Positions 1 through 11,714 of a stretch of 64,000 bases of DNA are shown here, piece by piece. The translations under genes and the position numbers were made by a program. This stretch comes from Blastobasis lacticolella (taxonomy: Eukaryota; Arthropoda; Insecta; Lepidoptera; Blastobasidae). The stretch is taken from NCBI GenBank assembly GCA_905147135.1, contig LR990043.1, forward strand, positions 19,593,584 to 19,657,583. The letters are read 5' to 3'. Position 1 is the first letter of the stretch, and every line of letters begins with the position of its first letter. Below the pieces are notes generated by a model. It made no database searches. It saw only the letters and a list, made by a program, of their open reading frames with translations, and was not told where the DNA came from.

Positions 1-992
1 CTTAACAACTGTAATAAATTTAGGCTATATACGACTACATAGTGCAAAAAAACTAATACCAGAAGTAAAACAGAGTGAGCGTCCTTCAGATCTTCAATAA
101 AATGGTAAATTTCAACAAAATAATTAGTTTTATGTGATAATTATCAACGCTTCATTTAATAATATCGATACAAAATTAAAATTCAAATGGAGCAATTACC
201 TCTAGGTGATGAGGAAGTTTATGGGTCCGCGTCACTATGCGGCTTTATATGCGGAATCCAATCTACAAGACGCAATTACTTAGGCAGTTGTTTTTAGTTT
301 ATTAAGAGCAATAATATAGAACTGAACGATAAAATCTGCAAACAGTTTAAATATAAGAAATTACATGTTTTGCTCCTAGACGGGGCATTCTCATCACACT
401 TCGGCCGTTAGTGGGAGAAAGCTATTATTCATATAAAATGTGCATTGTTATACACTATTTATTCCGTCTATCAGTCTTTGACTCCAAAGCTGATGCCACC
501 ACCACTTTAAGAAAAAATCAATCCATCTATAATCCATAGGTATAATAGGACCACGATAAGTCTGTATTAACTGAGTAGTAAAAATTATAAAATGTGGATC
601 CATATCCATGCCATCAATAACCTGGTGATAATCTGTCCTTGTCAGTCTTTCTTGTAAACATTATTTAATAGTTATTTGGCTGGAACTTGTACTTTTAGAT
701 TGACTAAAATTATTAATCATGCTGAAAATTATCTCTCTTTTTTCCTTTTTATTGTTTTGCCCATTATTTAATAATATTTTTCATTACTCACGAAAATAAA
801 CAGAAATAGAAATGTTTGTAATGACTTTTATGTATGACGTTCTATAACTTTTAAAAAACTTGTCATGAGTTGCCATACAGAGATATTTTTTAATAAGTGA
901 TTTGGTCTTAGCGCGATCTTATTATATTTGAATCAATACAAAAAAAAATGCATTTTGCTATATACTTGGTTTTTCTGCATAGTTATTAACTG
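1..992. other. Intergenic AT-rich DNA, nothing recognised
   Basis: No open frame of convincing length, splice-framed exon or structured RNA was seen. The base composition is AT-rich like the rest of the window. It lies downstream of the cuticular protein gene, which is on the minus strand. Confidence 0.5.
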
Positions 993-1310
993 TTTAGTTG
1001 GCCTAATGATTAACTGCTCGTACTCATGAACGGGTGGTACCGAGATCGATCCCCATTGCCACTATATATCAAGGACTTTTTATGACTTATATACCTAATA
1101 GTTGAACACTAACCGACGCTTTTACGGTGAGAGAAAACATCGTGAGAAAATGACGACTAAATGTGTAACCATGGTCCAATGGTCAGGTTTCCCTGTTAAA
1201 AGAGTCATGGAGGTTAAATGGCAATCGCTTTACAGGAATCACCTGATCATGCTCACGGCGGACCCCAGGCCCTTGCGCGCGTTAGTACAACTGAGATATT
1301 GATTCCAGGA
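993..1310 (+). repeat. tRNA-headed SINE (family B), decayed copy
   Basis: The first 70 bases form a degenerate tRNA-like head (TTAGTTGGCCTAATG as an A-box relative, then GAGATCGATCCC as a B-box relative). The body carries the landmarks CTAACCGACGCTTTTACGG, AAAACATCGTGA, GTCATGGAGGTTAAATGGCA and GGACCCCAGGCCCTTGCGCG, in the same order as the fuller copy at 7722-8078. A 66-codon frame inside it is a by-product of the repeat. Classed as a SINE because of the tRNA head and about 330 bp length. Confidence 0.65.
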
Positions 1311-1394
1311 AGATTATTATTTATTTATAAAAACTGAAGATTGATGAAAACATGAGTAAGTAGATTTATCTATACATACGAGTAGAATAAAACA

Positions 1395-1790
1395 AAGTCG
1401 TTTCACGCCGTCTGTCCCTGTGTATGTATCTATGTACGCTTAGATCTTTTAAACTACGAATCTATAAATTTCAATGCGGTTTTCAACAATAGATAGAGTG
1501 ATTTAAGAGGAAGGTTTATAAGACAGAAAAGACGGGTAGGTAGGGGTAAAGTAGAACAAAGTCCCATGCAGCGTCTGTCTCTCTGTCTGTTCGTGATAAA
1601 CTCAAAAAGTACCTGACAGAACAGATTTTCATGCGGTTTTCACCAATACATAGAATAATTCATGAGGACGGTTTAGTCGCTACATATTATATAACAATTT
1701 CCCACATCGCGACTGCCTGTCTGTCTGTCTGAACGGGTTTTTATGCGGTTTTATCAACAGACAGAGTGATTCACGAGGAACGTTTAGGTG
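1395..1790 (+). repeat. Interspersed repeat (family D), three degenerate units in a row
   Basis: Three successive units share the order 'ACAAAGTC...CTGTCTGTC', 'TTTTCATGCGGTTTT', 'CAACAATAGATAGAGTGATT', 'AAGAGGAAGGTTTATA'. Single copies are at 25422-25560, 38745-38880 and 57533-57628. The transposon class cannot be told from the sequence, because no terminal repeats or reading frame are visible. Confidence 0.55.
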
Positions 1791-2380
1791 TATATTTTTA
1801 AGATTACTACCCGTGCAAAACCAGAATGTGAGCCAGATTTTCTTTTTTTAAATACATTATTTCTACATACAAGTCTCTATTAGTCCCTAAGAATTAATAA
1901 TTATGAAACTGTTTGTTCTAGTCTAGTGCTATTTTTTTCTAAGTTTCTATCTCAGATGTTTGTTCGCACAAACATATGGACTTTTGAAATTAAAATTCGG
2001 TGTTGGCCCCGCCACCCCCGCAAATCTAGCTTTAACTCGCCCTTTGCATCTTGAAGTTGATGGCTAGACTCGCCTTAAGTTGCTTGGCACATTTAAACTT
2101 AAACGCTGCAAGGGTGTTATTACAAATGAGGTATACTGGTTTGTCTTTAAATTCTCTAAATAACTGTTATAATATTTTATTTGAAGTTTAGGGCCCGATT
2201 TCATCTATTCGCGGGCCGGAGATGGCCCCAGGGCCGTAGTTTGCACATTCCTAGTTTAGGTACAAACTGAAAGAGAAATAAACAAAAACTTGGTAGGTAG
2301 TTTCACTTTTTATTACAAGTAAGTTTATATCATAATTATAATATTTACAAGACCACGATAGCTGCATGTGAAGAGTGGGA

Positions 2381-2386
2381 TTTATT
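2381..2386 (-). terminator. Polyadenylation signal of the cuticular protein gene
   Basis: The minus strand reads AATAAA here, about 52 bases past the stop codon at 2438-2440. A second AATAAA lies near 2309-2314. Either would give a short 3' UTR, usual for cuticular protein transcripts. Confidence 0.6.
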
Positions 2387-2437
2387 TTTTGCATGGTGCA
2401 TTATTTTTTTTCTTTTAGATCAAGCTTCCTTATTGCT

Positions 2438-3666
2438 TTACCAGTAGGTAGCTTGTGAGTAAGCCAGAGGAGATGGGTATGCTCTGACTACGGGAGCGGC
2501 AGCGGAGTAAGTGCTGAGGACTGGAGCAGCAGCGGAGTAAGTGCTGACGACTGGAGCAGCAGCAGAGTAAGCGTTGACGACTGGAGCAGCACCGTGGTAA
2601 GTGCTGACGACTGGAGTAGCAGCAGAGTATGTGCTGACTACTGGAGCAGCAGCGGCGTAGGTGTTGTAGGTGACCGGAGCAGCGAGAGTGCGAGCCGCGA
2701 CCACGGGCGCGGCGGCAGCGTAGGTGGCGACAGCGGGCGCGGCGTAGGCTACGGGGTCCTTGCGCACGACCGCGTTGAACCCGTTGAGGTCGTCAGCGAC
2801 GTAGTCCACGGTGCGCTTGGTGCCGTCAGCGTCCAGCAGCGAGTACTGGCCCTGCACGGCGCCGCCCACGCGCGTCTCCACCTGGCTCTTGTAGTCCCCG
2901 GTGTTGGGGTCTGCCACATCGTACGAGAAGCTCGAGTAGTCGGCCGCGCGCGCCAGCGGCGCCACTGGGACCACCGACCCGCGCGCCAGGGCCACCACTG
3001 CCATCAGGACGACGAACTGGAAAGGGAAGAGGTTTATGTAGATCGTGCAACGTCGTAGGCAGCCAAGAAGCACAACCTCAATCGGTATGGAAGGCGTGGA
3101 GACAAGTTGGATATAGCCCAAAAGTCCTAAGCCTAAGAAAGAAGAGAAATTTAGAGTTTGAAGCGCACCAGCCACCATACTATGCCCTACTACAAACAGA
3201 ACTAGTAGTACCTAGAAATATTGTAAGTAGATGCTTGCACTGGCAGACATAAACTACGGTATTAACAAATCAGCCTGTTATCTTGTAAGTCAATGTAAAA
3301 TATAGCACATAAATCCTACTGGACCTTAGTGTAGGCATATTTGAACGGAGGACGAAGAAGAAAGAATATTTAATACTAAGTACACTGAATTACCTATAAA
3401 TTATTAGTTGTAACTAAAAGCCTTCTAAGACAAGAAACCTAAAGCAAAACTAAGTCACGGTGACATAATTAAGGACTGTTAGTGCCAAAAGGATATGTCA
3501 ATCACATCGGATTAACTAGATATAATCCTTCATAATATGCATATTGTCGCTAAACCGCATCAGTAATAATATTGAAATACACAAAGAATTTGATCGAGTA
3601 CACTAAGTTGTCTTTACCAATTGATTATATGAAAATTTCCACCACAGGACTCACCTTAGCTGCCAT
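2438..3666 (-). CDS. RR-2 cuticular protein (CPR family), two exons
   Basis: Secreted structural protein of the chitinous cuticle; the Rebers-Riddiford domain of this family binds chitin. Coding exons are 3655-3666 (ATG GCA GCT AAG, then GTGAGT) and 2438-3016 (after CTTTCCAG), giving 196 aa. The MAAK microexon completing a signal peptide is typical of CPR genes. Residues 1-17 or so are a hydrophobic signal peptide ([17 protein letters not shown]). The RR-2 domain is about residues 30-92, with [31 protein letters not shown] and [11 protein letters not shown]. The usual acidic DGD before the VxG turn is replaced by VGG. Residues 122-183 are 10-residue [13 protein letters not shown] repeats, ending in SQATYW. 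The intron is 638 bp. I picked the spliced start because the unspliced upstream frame lacks a signal peptide and crosses a good acceptor. Paralogue identity within the large CPR family cannot be fixed. Confidence 0.93.
2480..2668 (-). repeat. 30-bp coding minisatellite in the cuticular protein tail
   Basis: About six imperfect 30-nt units encode variants of [10 protein letters not shown] (residues 122-183). Variants include [20 protein letters not shown] and [10 protein letters not shown]. Units stay in frame, as expected for repeat expansion under coding constraint. Ala-Pro-Val-rich tails of this kind are common in RR-2 proteins of stiff cuticle. Confidence 0.85.
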
Positions 3667-3692
3667 TGCTCTGGTGAAATCCACTCGAAGAA

Positions 3693-3727
3693 TGAACGTC
3701 CTGCAAATACCATCAGTCTCTTATATA
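3693..3727 (-). promoter_or_regulatory. TATA box and initiator of the cuticular protein gene
   Basis: The minus strand has TATATAAG at 3727-3720 and an initiator-like TTCATTC whose A is at 3693, 34 bases downstream. That spacing fits an RNA polymerase II core promoter. It would give a 5' UTR of about 27 nt before the ATG at 3666. Cuticular protein genes usually have strong, stage-specific TATA promoters. The exact start site is inferred. Confidence 0.7.
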
Positions 3728-5835
3728 GTCGTCCTATATACGGTGTGACGCAGCGGTCACTGGGCGAACTTGAATATAGGCCGGGCTTTTGTTGTTCAGA
3801 CGATACAAGGTGGGAACAAATACATTGCAAAAAATTATCTGTGCTTGTATAATTTAAGCTTTAACCATCGAAGTTCTAGCTACGATATTAAAGACCAATA
3901 AATCTAATGACATCTTTATATCCAAATTTAAGCTTTTGGCAAAGTACAAAATTGGCGATCTTACTAAAACGGCGTAAAGATTTTTGATCCCGTCTTGCTC
4001 ACCCATCATGAAACTTCTAGCTTATTTTCAACTACACTCTTTATAGATTCAACTGCGTTTCTTGTTGCTACTTTGGAAGTCAGCTTTTTGAAAATATTAC
4101 TGATCTTATCAGTCAATATTTCTTTAGATACTTATCCAATTCTGCTCTTCAACTCTTTCGTGCTAAAAACTTATTTTCTTTCTTTCATCCAGTCCTTCGA
4201 TGTGGTCGTACATGATTCGAACTTAGTTCTAAACTTCCCAGTATAGACATTGTGGGTCGAAATTTTGGTCGAAACTCTTTGTGTCTCTATCCGTTTTTAG
4301 ACTATTTCTGGGTTTTTATTTCAATAAATATTAGAAATCTATTAAATAAATCTAATAGTTAGGAGAAAAAATCTAAATTACAAAATAATATTAACAAATA
4401 AAAAAACTACAAAGATTTAATTCTGCGTCATTATAACTTACCTTTCAAACTTTACTACAATGCCATAAACTTATCAGATCCGGCGACCAAAACTGGAACT
4501 ATGACAAAATTGCGCACTTTATTTTGAAATATATATGAAATGACATACGATGTCGATCTTTTTTGTCGCTGTACATGCAAGAACTTTGACTAAACCTATA
4601 CACGTATAACCAAAAATAGAGCCATGCCAAACAATTCTATCCTACTACACTAACTATACTAACCTATCAATGTTTCATTGTTAAACATGTCTTAGGAAAT
4701 ATTGAATCGATTCATGTAACAAACACTCACAAACATTTAAGACACCCACGTCACGTAAAGGGCATATATAAAATATAATTTCACCACAGACTGTATGTAG
4801 CTGATGAGAGCGAAGATTCATTACCCATGCCGCGTTACAGGATGTGAACTACATAAGTGATACTATATTCATCTCCACAAATTGCTCTCGTCTTGAACTT
4901 TCCAATTCTTGTTGTGAACCTGCAGGGAGTGAGTACAAGTATGGTATTTTAATGGGTCTGGTATTTATTAAATAAGTAACTCATATTTTTACGTTGTTTA
5001 TTTCTATTTGCGCCCATTTTTCCATCGCATCAAATAATTGTGAATTAATTATTGTTGAAGCATAGGACCGAAGCACTTGATTGCCCAAAGATAAACTAAA
5101 ATGTGGATTAGATTCATTTAAATTTATTTTGTTAGCTTCATAAGCATGAATGCATTTAATCATTTTTGTTTAAGAGCTAAAATGTACCTACGTTATAAAA
5201 GATACTATTATCTCTATTATTAGAAACGCTCCTTTCTAAACTCTTTACACTCTTGTATTTTCTTGGGATGTTGGAGTCTGGGATGTTGTGAAAAGTTAAT
5301 TCAACAAATGAGCGAGCCCAAAGAATTCGAAATTTAAGCCGAAAAATCATATTGTCCAGTTTGTTGTCACCCCCTTAGGTGTATAGCACTCGAACGAGCC
5401 AGCCATCCTCACCGGCCACGCCACCCCTTACGCTGCTGTTGACTTGATTGTCTCTCAGCTTAAATTCCCAACAGCAAATGGGATTCGTACCTGCATCACC
5501 CGCATTCTTTAGCTCCACTTCTATATGTACGTACTTGCTTAACAAAAAAACTTTTGATAGTTTTCCGCTGACATTATAACTCATTAATGAGACTTTTATG
5601 TAAAACACTTCACGCAGTTCCTACATAGGTAGGTACCTATATGCTAAGGATGTCAACGAATTACTATATGATGTTCATACGATTTATATAAATGCGCCTA
5701 TGCGCCACTCTGCTCTTCCAGTTTAATGTAAAACTTCGTTATAAATTCGATCATCCATAGTTTCAACAATCCAAGCTTAGAACTACCTATTGATTTAAAA
5801 ATCCAAGTCGTTTTCTTTATCAGTCAAATAATAAT
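3728..5835. other. Intergenic stretch upstream of the cuticular protein gene
   Basis: No gene recognised. Stage-specific enhancers for the cuticular protein gene would be expected here, but none can be named from sequence. An AT-rich frame at 3995-4246 has no family signature. Confidence 0.4.
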
Positions 5836-6375
5836 AATCATCTGGGCGTCATAGCCCGGTTGTGCTATCGTGCACGAGGACCCGGGGTACTGCCTTGACC
5901 AAGATCCAGGATTTCGCAGATTAGGTAATAACAGTACAACGACCGCAATCTGACCTCTATGACTTCGTTAACAAGGGAACCTGACTAGATTCCTTTCGGC
6001 GAGGCAGGTAATTTTCTTTAAAAATCAATTTAGAGGGACGTCATGTTAATTAAAAGTCATTTTTTGGTTTCGTCTTCTTTTTATATTGCAATAGCTTTTT
6101 AAGGTACTTCTGCTAAACCGATTCTTATGAAAGTTTACACTCATACTGAGTTTCTGTTACAGTACAATATTATGATAGATAAATGAGGATCTGATGATTA
6201 GGATGTAGATAGTGGAATTCATCAACCGTTACTAGGAATACCGACGAGTTTGGACACATTTCATTGCGTTACTTCACAATATGCTTGGTGACGAGGGTCT
6301 GATAAATGTCAAGAGGTGGACAGTGGAACTCCAAGAGCAACGGTTAGTGTTCAATTAATGTACTACGGGCAAAAG
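5836..6375 (-). repeat. SINE family B copy interrupted by a foldback transposon fragment
   Basis: Bases 5836-5992 match the 3' half of the family B SINE on the minus strand (GACCTCTATGACTTC, AAGATCCAGGATTT, GCACGAGGACCCGGGGT on the plus strand). SINE sequence resumes near 6337 with CAACGGTTAGTGTTCAATT. The DNA between (about 5993-6336) matches the inverted-repeat element at 61087-61753, so the transposon appears to sit inside the SINE, with about 70 bp of SINE lost at the junction. Confidence 0.6.
5993..6336 (-). mobile_element. Truncated copy of the 61-kb foldback DNA transposon
   Basis: It begins CTTTCGGCGAGGCAGGTAAT, close to the terminal inverted repeat of the 667-bp element at 61087-61753. 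It continues with shared internal blocks (GTCATTTTTTGGTTTCGTCT, GAGGATCTGATGAT, GAGTTTGGACACATTT). The second terminus is missing and no transposase frame is present, so it is a non-autonomous, decayed copy. Confidence 0.6.
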
Positions 6376-7721
6376 ACGATTATCTTGTCATCTGTATTGT
6401 GACAAAGTCCCTCACTCATAGGTCTTCTATTGACTTATCTTATTTTTAAATCTGTGTATTTTCAATTTTTGCACTACTTCCCCTATCTTGTGGGGAAGTC
6501 TGAAACAAAGTTGATTCTCACTTCTTCATTTTTGTTGCGGGTTTATTTCGTGAAGTGGAGTAAGGATTATCTCGTAAATAAGACCTCGACATTTATTTAG
6601 CTATAGGGAGGTTCATAATTTTACCCAAGAAACACATAACGACCTTTAAATTATTACGGGAAACAATTTACGCAAATTAATCGATCTGATACCGTCCATT
6701 ATTCTAAACCAAAATGTCAGCAGCGGACCTTCATTTGAATTTCTTTAATTCAAGGCTAGAATTAGCCACCATTACGTTAACAGAACGCAACTTGTTGGTA
6801 TCTATGTATCAACCATAACAGCAAAATGCCACTTGTACAATACAGATTAGATCTGTTAGTGTGGACAGCGCACGCTTAATCTTGAAAGCTCAGGCTTCGT
6901 ATAAAAACCTTTTCAAATGTCATTGTGGATAATTATATTGACTGACATTTTATTGTTGGGCAAGTTGTGCGAAGCGTTGTCATATTACGGTGACTTACAT
7001 TTAGAGACAGTAGTTGGTTGTTGCAGTGTCAATTTGATGTAAATGCGATTCAGAGTGTCACAGCTGTAGTTACTTCTGTTTTGATTTTTCAATATAAATC
7101 ATCGACATCGCCCGATCATAAACAACCGTTGGATTTAAGTCTTCTCTGTTAAATGAGGATTTTGGCATAATCTTCACAACTATTATTAATAATAATATCT
7201 AATATCTTTCGACCGATAATTAAATACGCTGCATTTACCGGTCTACAGATATAAAATGCGGATTGTCATCATCGTGTCGCTGTGATGAATGTATAGCCAA
7301 AAACATAAAATTGCTTGTAGCCAAGTCTCAAAAAACTTTAATGTACTGAAATTTGCTATCAGATTGCTAGGTTCCCTTAATCTATCTTCCACAGGATAAA
7401 ATAGCAAGAATGGAGTCACGAGACAATCACATTTAAAAATATGTATGTGAATAAAATCCTGTTGTTCGTGAGACGGCGGCCATATTGTCGCTAATATAGG
7501 TTCATCAGAGGTTTATTGAAGGGATCAGACTTTTACAAGTTAACTGCTTCGTCAACCTCGTAAGGCATTGATTTTGGTTGCCTTGTACAGTCATACAATG
7601 AAATGGCTGACCACTTAATCCATCTTGTCTGGATTTATCCAGGAGCCAGGAGGTCTTCTGGTGGTCATCTAAATCGTTGAATGAGGTGGAGGTGCTCAAT
7701 TCAACTCTGTACCATGCCTAT
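6376..7721. other. Intergenic stretch, no gene recognised
   Basis: A 64-codon minus-strand frame at 7505-7699 has fairly ordinary amino-acid composition. However, it abuts the SINE tail at 7722, lacks a start context or splice partners, and matches no family I know. Treated as non-coding or repeat-derived. Confidence 0.4.
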
Positions 7722-8078
7722 ACTTCATGTTGGCGTTAATGTCCCGATTGTGCTCTCGCGCACGAGGGCCCGGGGTCCGCCTTGACCTTGATCCAGGATT
7801 TGGCAGCTCAGGTAATTACAGTGAAGCCACTGCCATCTGACCTCCATGACCCTGCTACCAGGGGAGCCTGACCAGATTGGATCATGGTTACACATCCAGT
7901 CGCCTGAATGTGCAGGTTTCATCACGATGTTTTCCCTCACCGTAAGAGCATCGGTTAGTATTCAACTAATATACATAACTCAGAAAATAGTCGTTGGTAC
8001 ATAGCCGGAGCGGGATTCGGACCCGGGACCTCTGGCTTACGAGTCAAATAATCTAACCGCTCGGCCACTGACGCTCCT
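7722..8078 (-). repeat. Near full-length tRNA-headed SINE (family B)
   Basis: Read on the minus strand, the head at 8075-8003 is tRNA-like: GGAGCGTCAGTGGCCGAGCG (A box) and GGTCCCGGGTCCGAATCCC (B box), with a CGT anticodon position. The body follows, including TCATGGAGGTCAGATGGCAG and CCAAATCCTGGATC-type blocks, and ends at GGGACATTAACGCCAACATG. The arms do not pair as a canonical tRNA T stem, so this is a tRNA-derived SINE and not a functional tRNA. Other copies are at 993, 5836, 36415, 48541 and 53402. Confidence 0.75.
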
Positions 8079-10799
8079 AGATGCCTAAACAAAAGGTCAT
8101 TATTGAATAGCAGAAAATACAATAAACAACAATATAATAAGAGCAAAATGTTTTTAATAAACATTGCGCAGTATCTTTCCTAAGGCGGTCAATCATTTCA
8201 GCACATGTTTTAATTAGGGGAGGTGTTCACGACACAAAATGAAAAGCAACGATAGTAATTTTTTCAACATTTTTATTAAGAATTCCACAATGGAACAAAT
8301 TTTTCCATGTAATATTACTATTAAATTGTAGGTACGTGTTTCAGGAATTGTTGACTTCTATTTTAATTTTTACAGTGCGCATGGGCGTAATAGAAATCAA
8401 TTTTGAAACATCCCGCTTTACAATAAACGCCTTGAAAATAGAGGATCATTATTCTATTTTACGTATATCAGGAGGCTAGTTCAAACATCATGGTATTGTT
8501 TAGAACGCCTGTATTAATTATCATAATATTATCATGTTTATCAACTTGTGCACAAAATATTTTCCAGGCGTTTATTTGATGTACGGCCTTCTCTAAGCAT
8601 GTGTGAAACATTTCTGAAAACTAAGTTAGAAGCTGTACGGAATTTTAATTTTTATGTAATACAATAGTCAATAGTCAAAATAATTTATTCAGTTTATACA
8701 TAGCACTTTCATATCATTTTCATTTAATACTGTCGTTTCAAGAAGAATCTAATAATATAAACTAAAATTCAAGTTTTGAAATTATACTCTTGGTATTGGA
8801 TTCAAATTAAGGCTTTGCTTCTAACTTAGTCTGCGCAATCACCACATTTTACCAACTCCAAACCAAACATAACATTCATCTACTCCCACCACAAACTAAC
8901 GAAAAGAAACACCATTTACAGGTTACCACTAAAAATTCGCTAGGACAAGGTAAATTATTACCGACACATTTTACAAATTAATTCGCTAAGTCGGGAGCCG
9001 CGTTGTCTTGTAAACTAGTAATTCGTATATGTGCCTGAGAGGCGAGTGCTTTTAACGACGCGGCCCTAAATCAGGTAAATAAGCAACGAAATGTGGTCAA
9101 ACCATTTGCCAACCATCCGCCTCCGCGCGAACACCGCGACCTCAACTAGTCTTACACCGTTCAATATACACTATGTAGTATAATTATTTATACAAACTTG
9201 ACCCACGCCATCGCTACCACTTGCTAATCTATCGCTATCGTATGGTACAAAAAATGAAGTCAACTAATAAACATCTAAATGTAAAATCACATGTAGTGCT
9301 ATTCTTACTGTTAAGGAATTTATACTTTTCTTCCATATATATAAAAAAGTCGCTTAAAAAAATCACAGACAATCACTTTCCCCTTTACAGACATTGACCA
9401 CCGACGACCGATTTTTGTTTTCTTACTATAAGCATTATTTCGCTACGTACAAAACCCTACTTAGTTTTACAACCACGATGGTTTAATATCAACTCAATGC
9501 TAGTACACCGTTTCCCGACAGGATCCCGTACTCACCCAGGTGTTGCGATCAGACCGCCCAGTTTGAAATCCACCGTCTCGGAGTAACTAACCAAGGAAAA
9601 CTAATTGGAAAAACCCGCCGATTCAAAATAAAATAGCCACCGACCCAATACCTTCGGTTCCATTTGATCTCTCCACGAACTTACGCTAAAATCAATAATT
9701 TAAATTTTTGCCTGAAAAATATAACTTTGGCAACGTTCACGTAAAATCCAAATATTACTTTTCTTTATAATTTGTACTGACAGTAACCTCTTCAAGACTT
9801 CCGAATTTGTACTTTAGTTCTTGTAATTAAATAGCGCTCGTTGTATTTTATTTATTATTAGTATTATTATCATTATAATGTATATTTGTGTACAATAACA
9901 CATATTTCACACCAAGAACAGTTAAGTGACACAGAGACTTATTCTTCCGAACTAAATGAAGGCAAGATTATCAGATTGCGGGTTGTCCTGATCTTGTTTT
10001 ATCAATGACTTTCAATTCTAATAATGGATATTAATACGTCATTGATTCAGGGTAGAAGCAAGAACGTCACTTTGCAGATCAACACGTAACTCTGATAATC
10101 TTGCCTAAGTTAAAGATAACACGTAAGAGTATAATGCCGTATTTACACAATGGAAATGAACATTGTTGTTCGTTATATATTCGTTTTTAGTATAAATTTA
10201 ATTTAATTTCTTGTCCATTTCCCTGTTTTAAATGTTATCATAATTAATGAGATATATTCAGTGAAAGAGCTATTCTGCAAAAAAAATCATAAAATATTCC
10301 CTAACAATAAAGAAGAATGAAAATAATGACGTTTTCAGCAGAATAGATTAACTTTTACCCAAAACCCATATTATAGAAGATCAAGTACATGTAAATCAAT
10401 TAAAATTTGAAAGAGTCGTAGAGCCAGAAATATTTGGTGAAAATTACCTTCTAGTGATCGAGAAGTGAGCATAAGATTAACTCCTTTTAATTAAAACTTA
10501 CATAACATTAAATGTGAGAACATTAATTTCCAATATCAAATTCGTAGACATGAAATCGAACGCTCAAGAATTCGACGCTAGTGCACGCTTAAAATATAAA
10601 AACATCCAATGATTACTTTATGTATTTCTTTTCCAAGTGCAACTCTATCCATGAATTACTTAAACGTCAAGTCCTTAAATAATTTACATTAACATTACAA
10701 TAAATATTAAAATACGATGGACGGGTGTAAAATTGTTGAGATGAAAACAACGAAACGAATCGGAACGTAAACAAAAAAGGGAGAACAAAAACAAAAAAT
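8079..10799. other. Low-repeat region between the SINE and the presumed chinmo 3' end
   Basis: No protein exon or high-copy repeat was recognised. It may be intergenic or an extension of the chinmo 3' UTR, because minus-strand AATAAA signals also occur near 9849, 8683 and 8272. No further let-7 seed match was seen here, which mildly favours a 3' end above 10.8 kb. Confidence 0.35.
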
Positions 10800-10820
10800 A
10801 AATAATTTTGTTACATTTTT

Positions 10821-10826
10821 TTTAAT
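10821..10826 (-). terminator. chinmo: Candidate polyadenylation signal of chinmo
   Basis: The minus strand reads ATTAAA. About 25-75 bases downstream it becomes strikingly T- and GT-rich (10750-10800, e.g. TTTTTTGTTTTTGTTCTCCC), a good downstream element. It lies just past the last let-7 seed match at 11041. Alternative AATAAA signals exist further downstream, so the end point is tentative. Confidence 0.35.
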
Positions 10827-11040
10827 TCGCAGAAACCTAACAAACAATAATTTTCCAATTTCTCATCTCCTTAAAAACATAGTAACATCTATGCAACACA
10901 AAAAGTAACTGGGGAAAAAATTAATAATAATAATAAAAATTACGAAAAAATGTTTATACTCCGGAGAGTGAAGGTAGGTACAATAAAGATTACACTGAGC
11001 GAGCTTACGGCCGACCCCCCGGCTTAGATTGTGAATAAAA

Positions 11041-11048
11041 TGAGGTAG
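11041..11048 (-). promoter_or_regulatory. let-7 seed-match site 6 (8-mer)
   Basis: The plus strand reads TGAGGTAG, so the chinmo mRNA reads CUACCUCA: complementary to let-7 nucleotides 2-8, with an A opposite nucleotide 1. It is the most distal site found. Confidence 0.5.
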
Positions 11049-11580
11049 AACATCAATGAGATTATTACAACTAACCTACGTAACTTAACTAAGTTAACCT
11101 AGCAACTCGGCTCGGGCAGAGGCGGGCTGGATCCCTCTTTGAGCATAGCCTCCGAGTTGTAAGCACGACTACCTTGCAGAGATTCAAATAACTGTGCATT
11201 CTGGGTCGCAACTTCCACTCGGCGAAGCAACCAGTGCGGTACGCTTCACGCTGAGTATTGCGTACCTCTATCGTCGTTGACAATCAAAATCGTATACGAC
11301 AGTGACTGTCAAACTTACAAAGTTGATGAAATAACGATCGAGATACGTCGATTGACTTTTTGTCTATTTCGTCCTAAGTTGCGACCCCAAGATTTCCAAC
11401 TGAACGCTCTTGTATTTATTTACATATTTTAGCCTGTCACCATACTTTAACATTACATAAAATTGTTCCACAAAACGTTCAGTCCCTGCTTTCAAATATT
11501 CATCTTGCAACAATTACTAGCAAAATGTAACATAGAATTTACACATCTTTTTGTTATACTGATTGACTAAAATTGAATCC

Positions 11581-11588
11581 TGAGGTAG
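11581..11588 (-). promoter_or_regulatory. let-7 seed-match site 5 (8-mer)
   Basis: The plus strand reads TGAGGTAG, i.e. CUACCUCA in the mRNA. The neighbouring TTTGTA gives possible weak 3' pairing. Confidence 0.5.
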
Positions 11589-11707
11589 CATATTTGTACT
11601 CTTATTTTTTTTTATTTTCTCATCTCTTAAAGACTAAGTTTTCTATATTTTTTTTCATTCATATAAAAATCTATTTAAAAGCTTAACTTACAACTAAGTT
11701 ATTTCTC

Positions 11708-11714
11708 GAGGTAG
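11708..11714 (-). promoter_or_regulatory. let-7 seed-match site 4 (7-mer)
   Basis: The plus strand reads GAGGTAG preceded by C, i.e. CUACCUC in the mRNA without the terminal A. It is 120 bases from site 5. Confidence 0.45.

Noticed and set aside
2594..3058. 154-codon plus-strand frame across the cuticular protein gene
   Set aside because: It is the antisense of the RR-2 exon; the GC-rich repeat lacks stops on the other strand. No domain of its own.
2826..3178. Unspliced upstream extension of the cuticular protein frame
   Set aside because: It reads through a good acceptor (CTTTCCAG at 3017) and removes the signal peptide; the MAAK microexon at 3655-3666 fits better.
3995..4246. 83-codon plus-strand frame rich in Leu/Phe/Ser
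   Set aside because: AT-rich composition alone explains it; its antisense is stop-broken lysine-rich sequence, perhaps a decayed transposon.
8003..8075. Possible functional tRNA gene
   Set aside because: The T arm does not pair canonically and the sequence runs into the SINE body shared with other copies.
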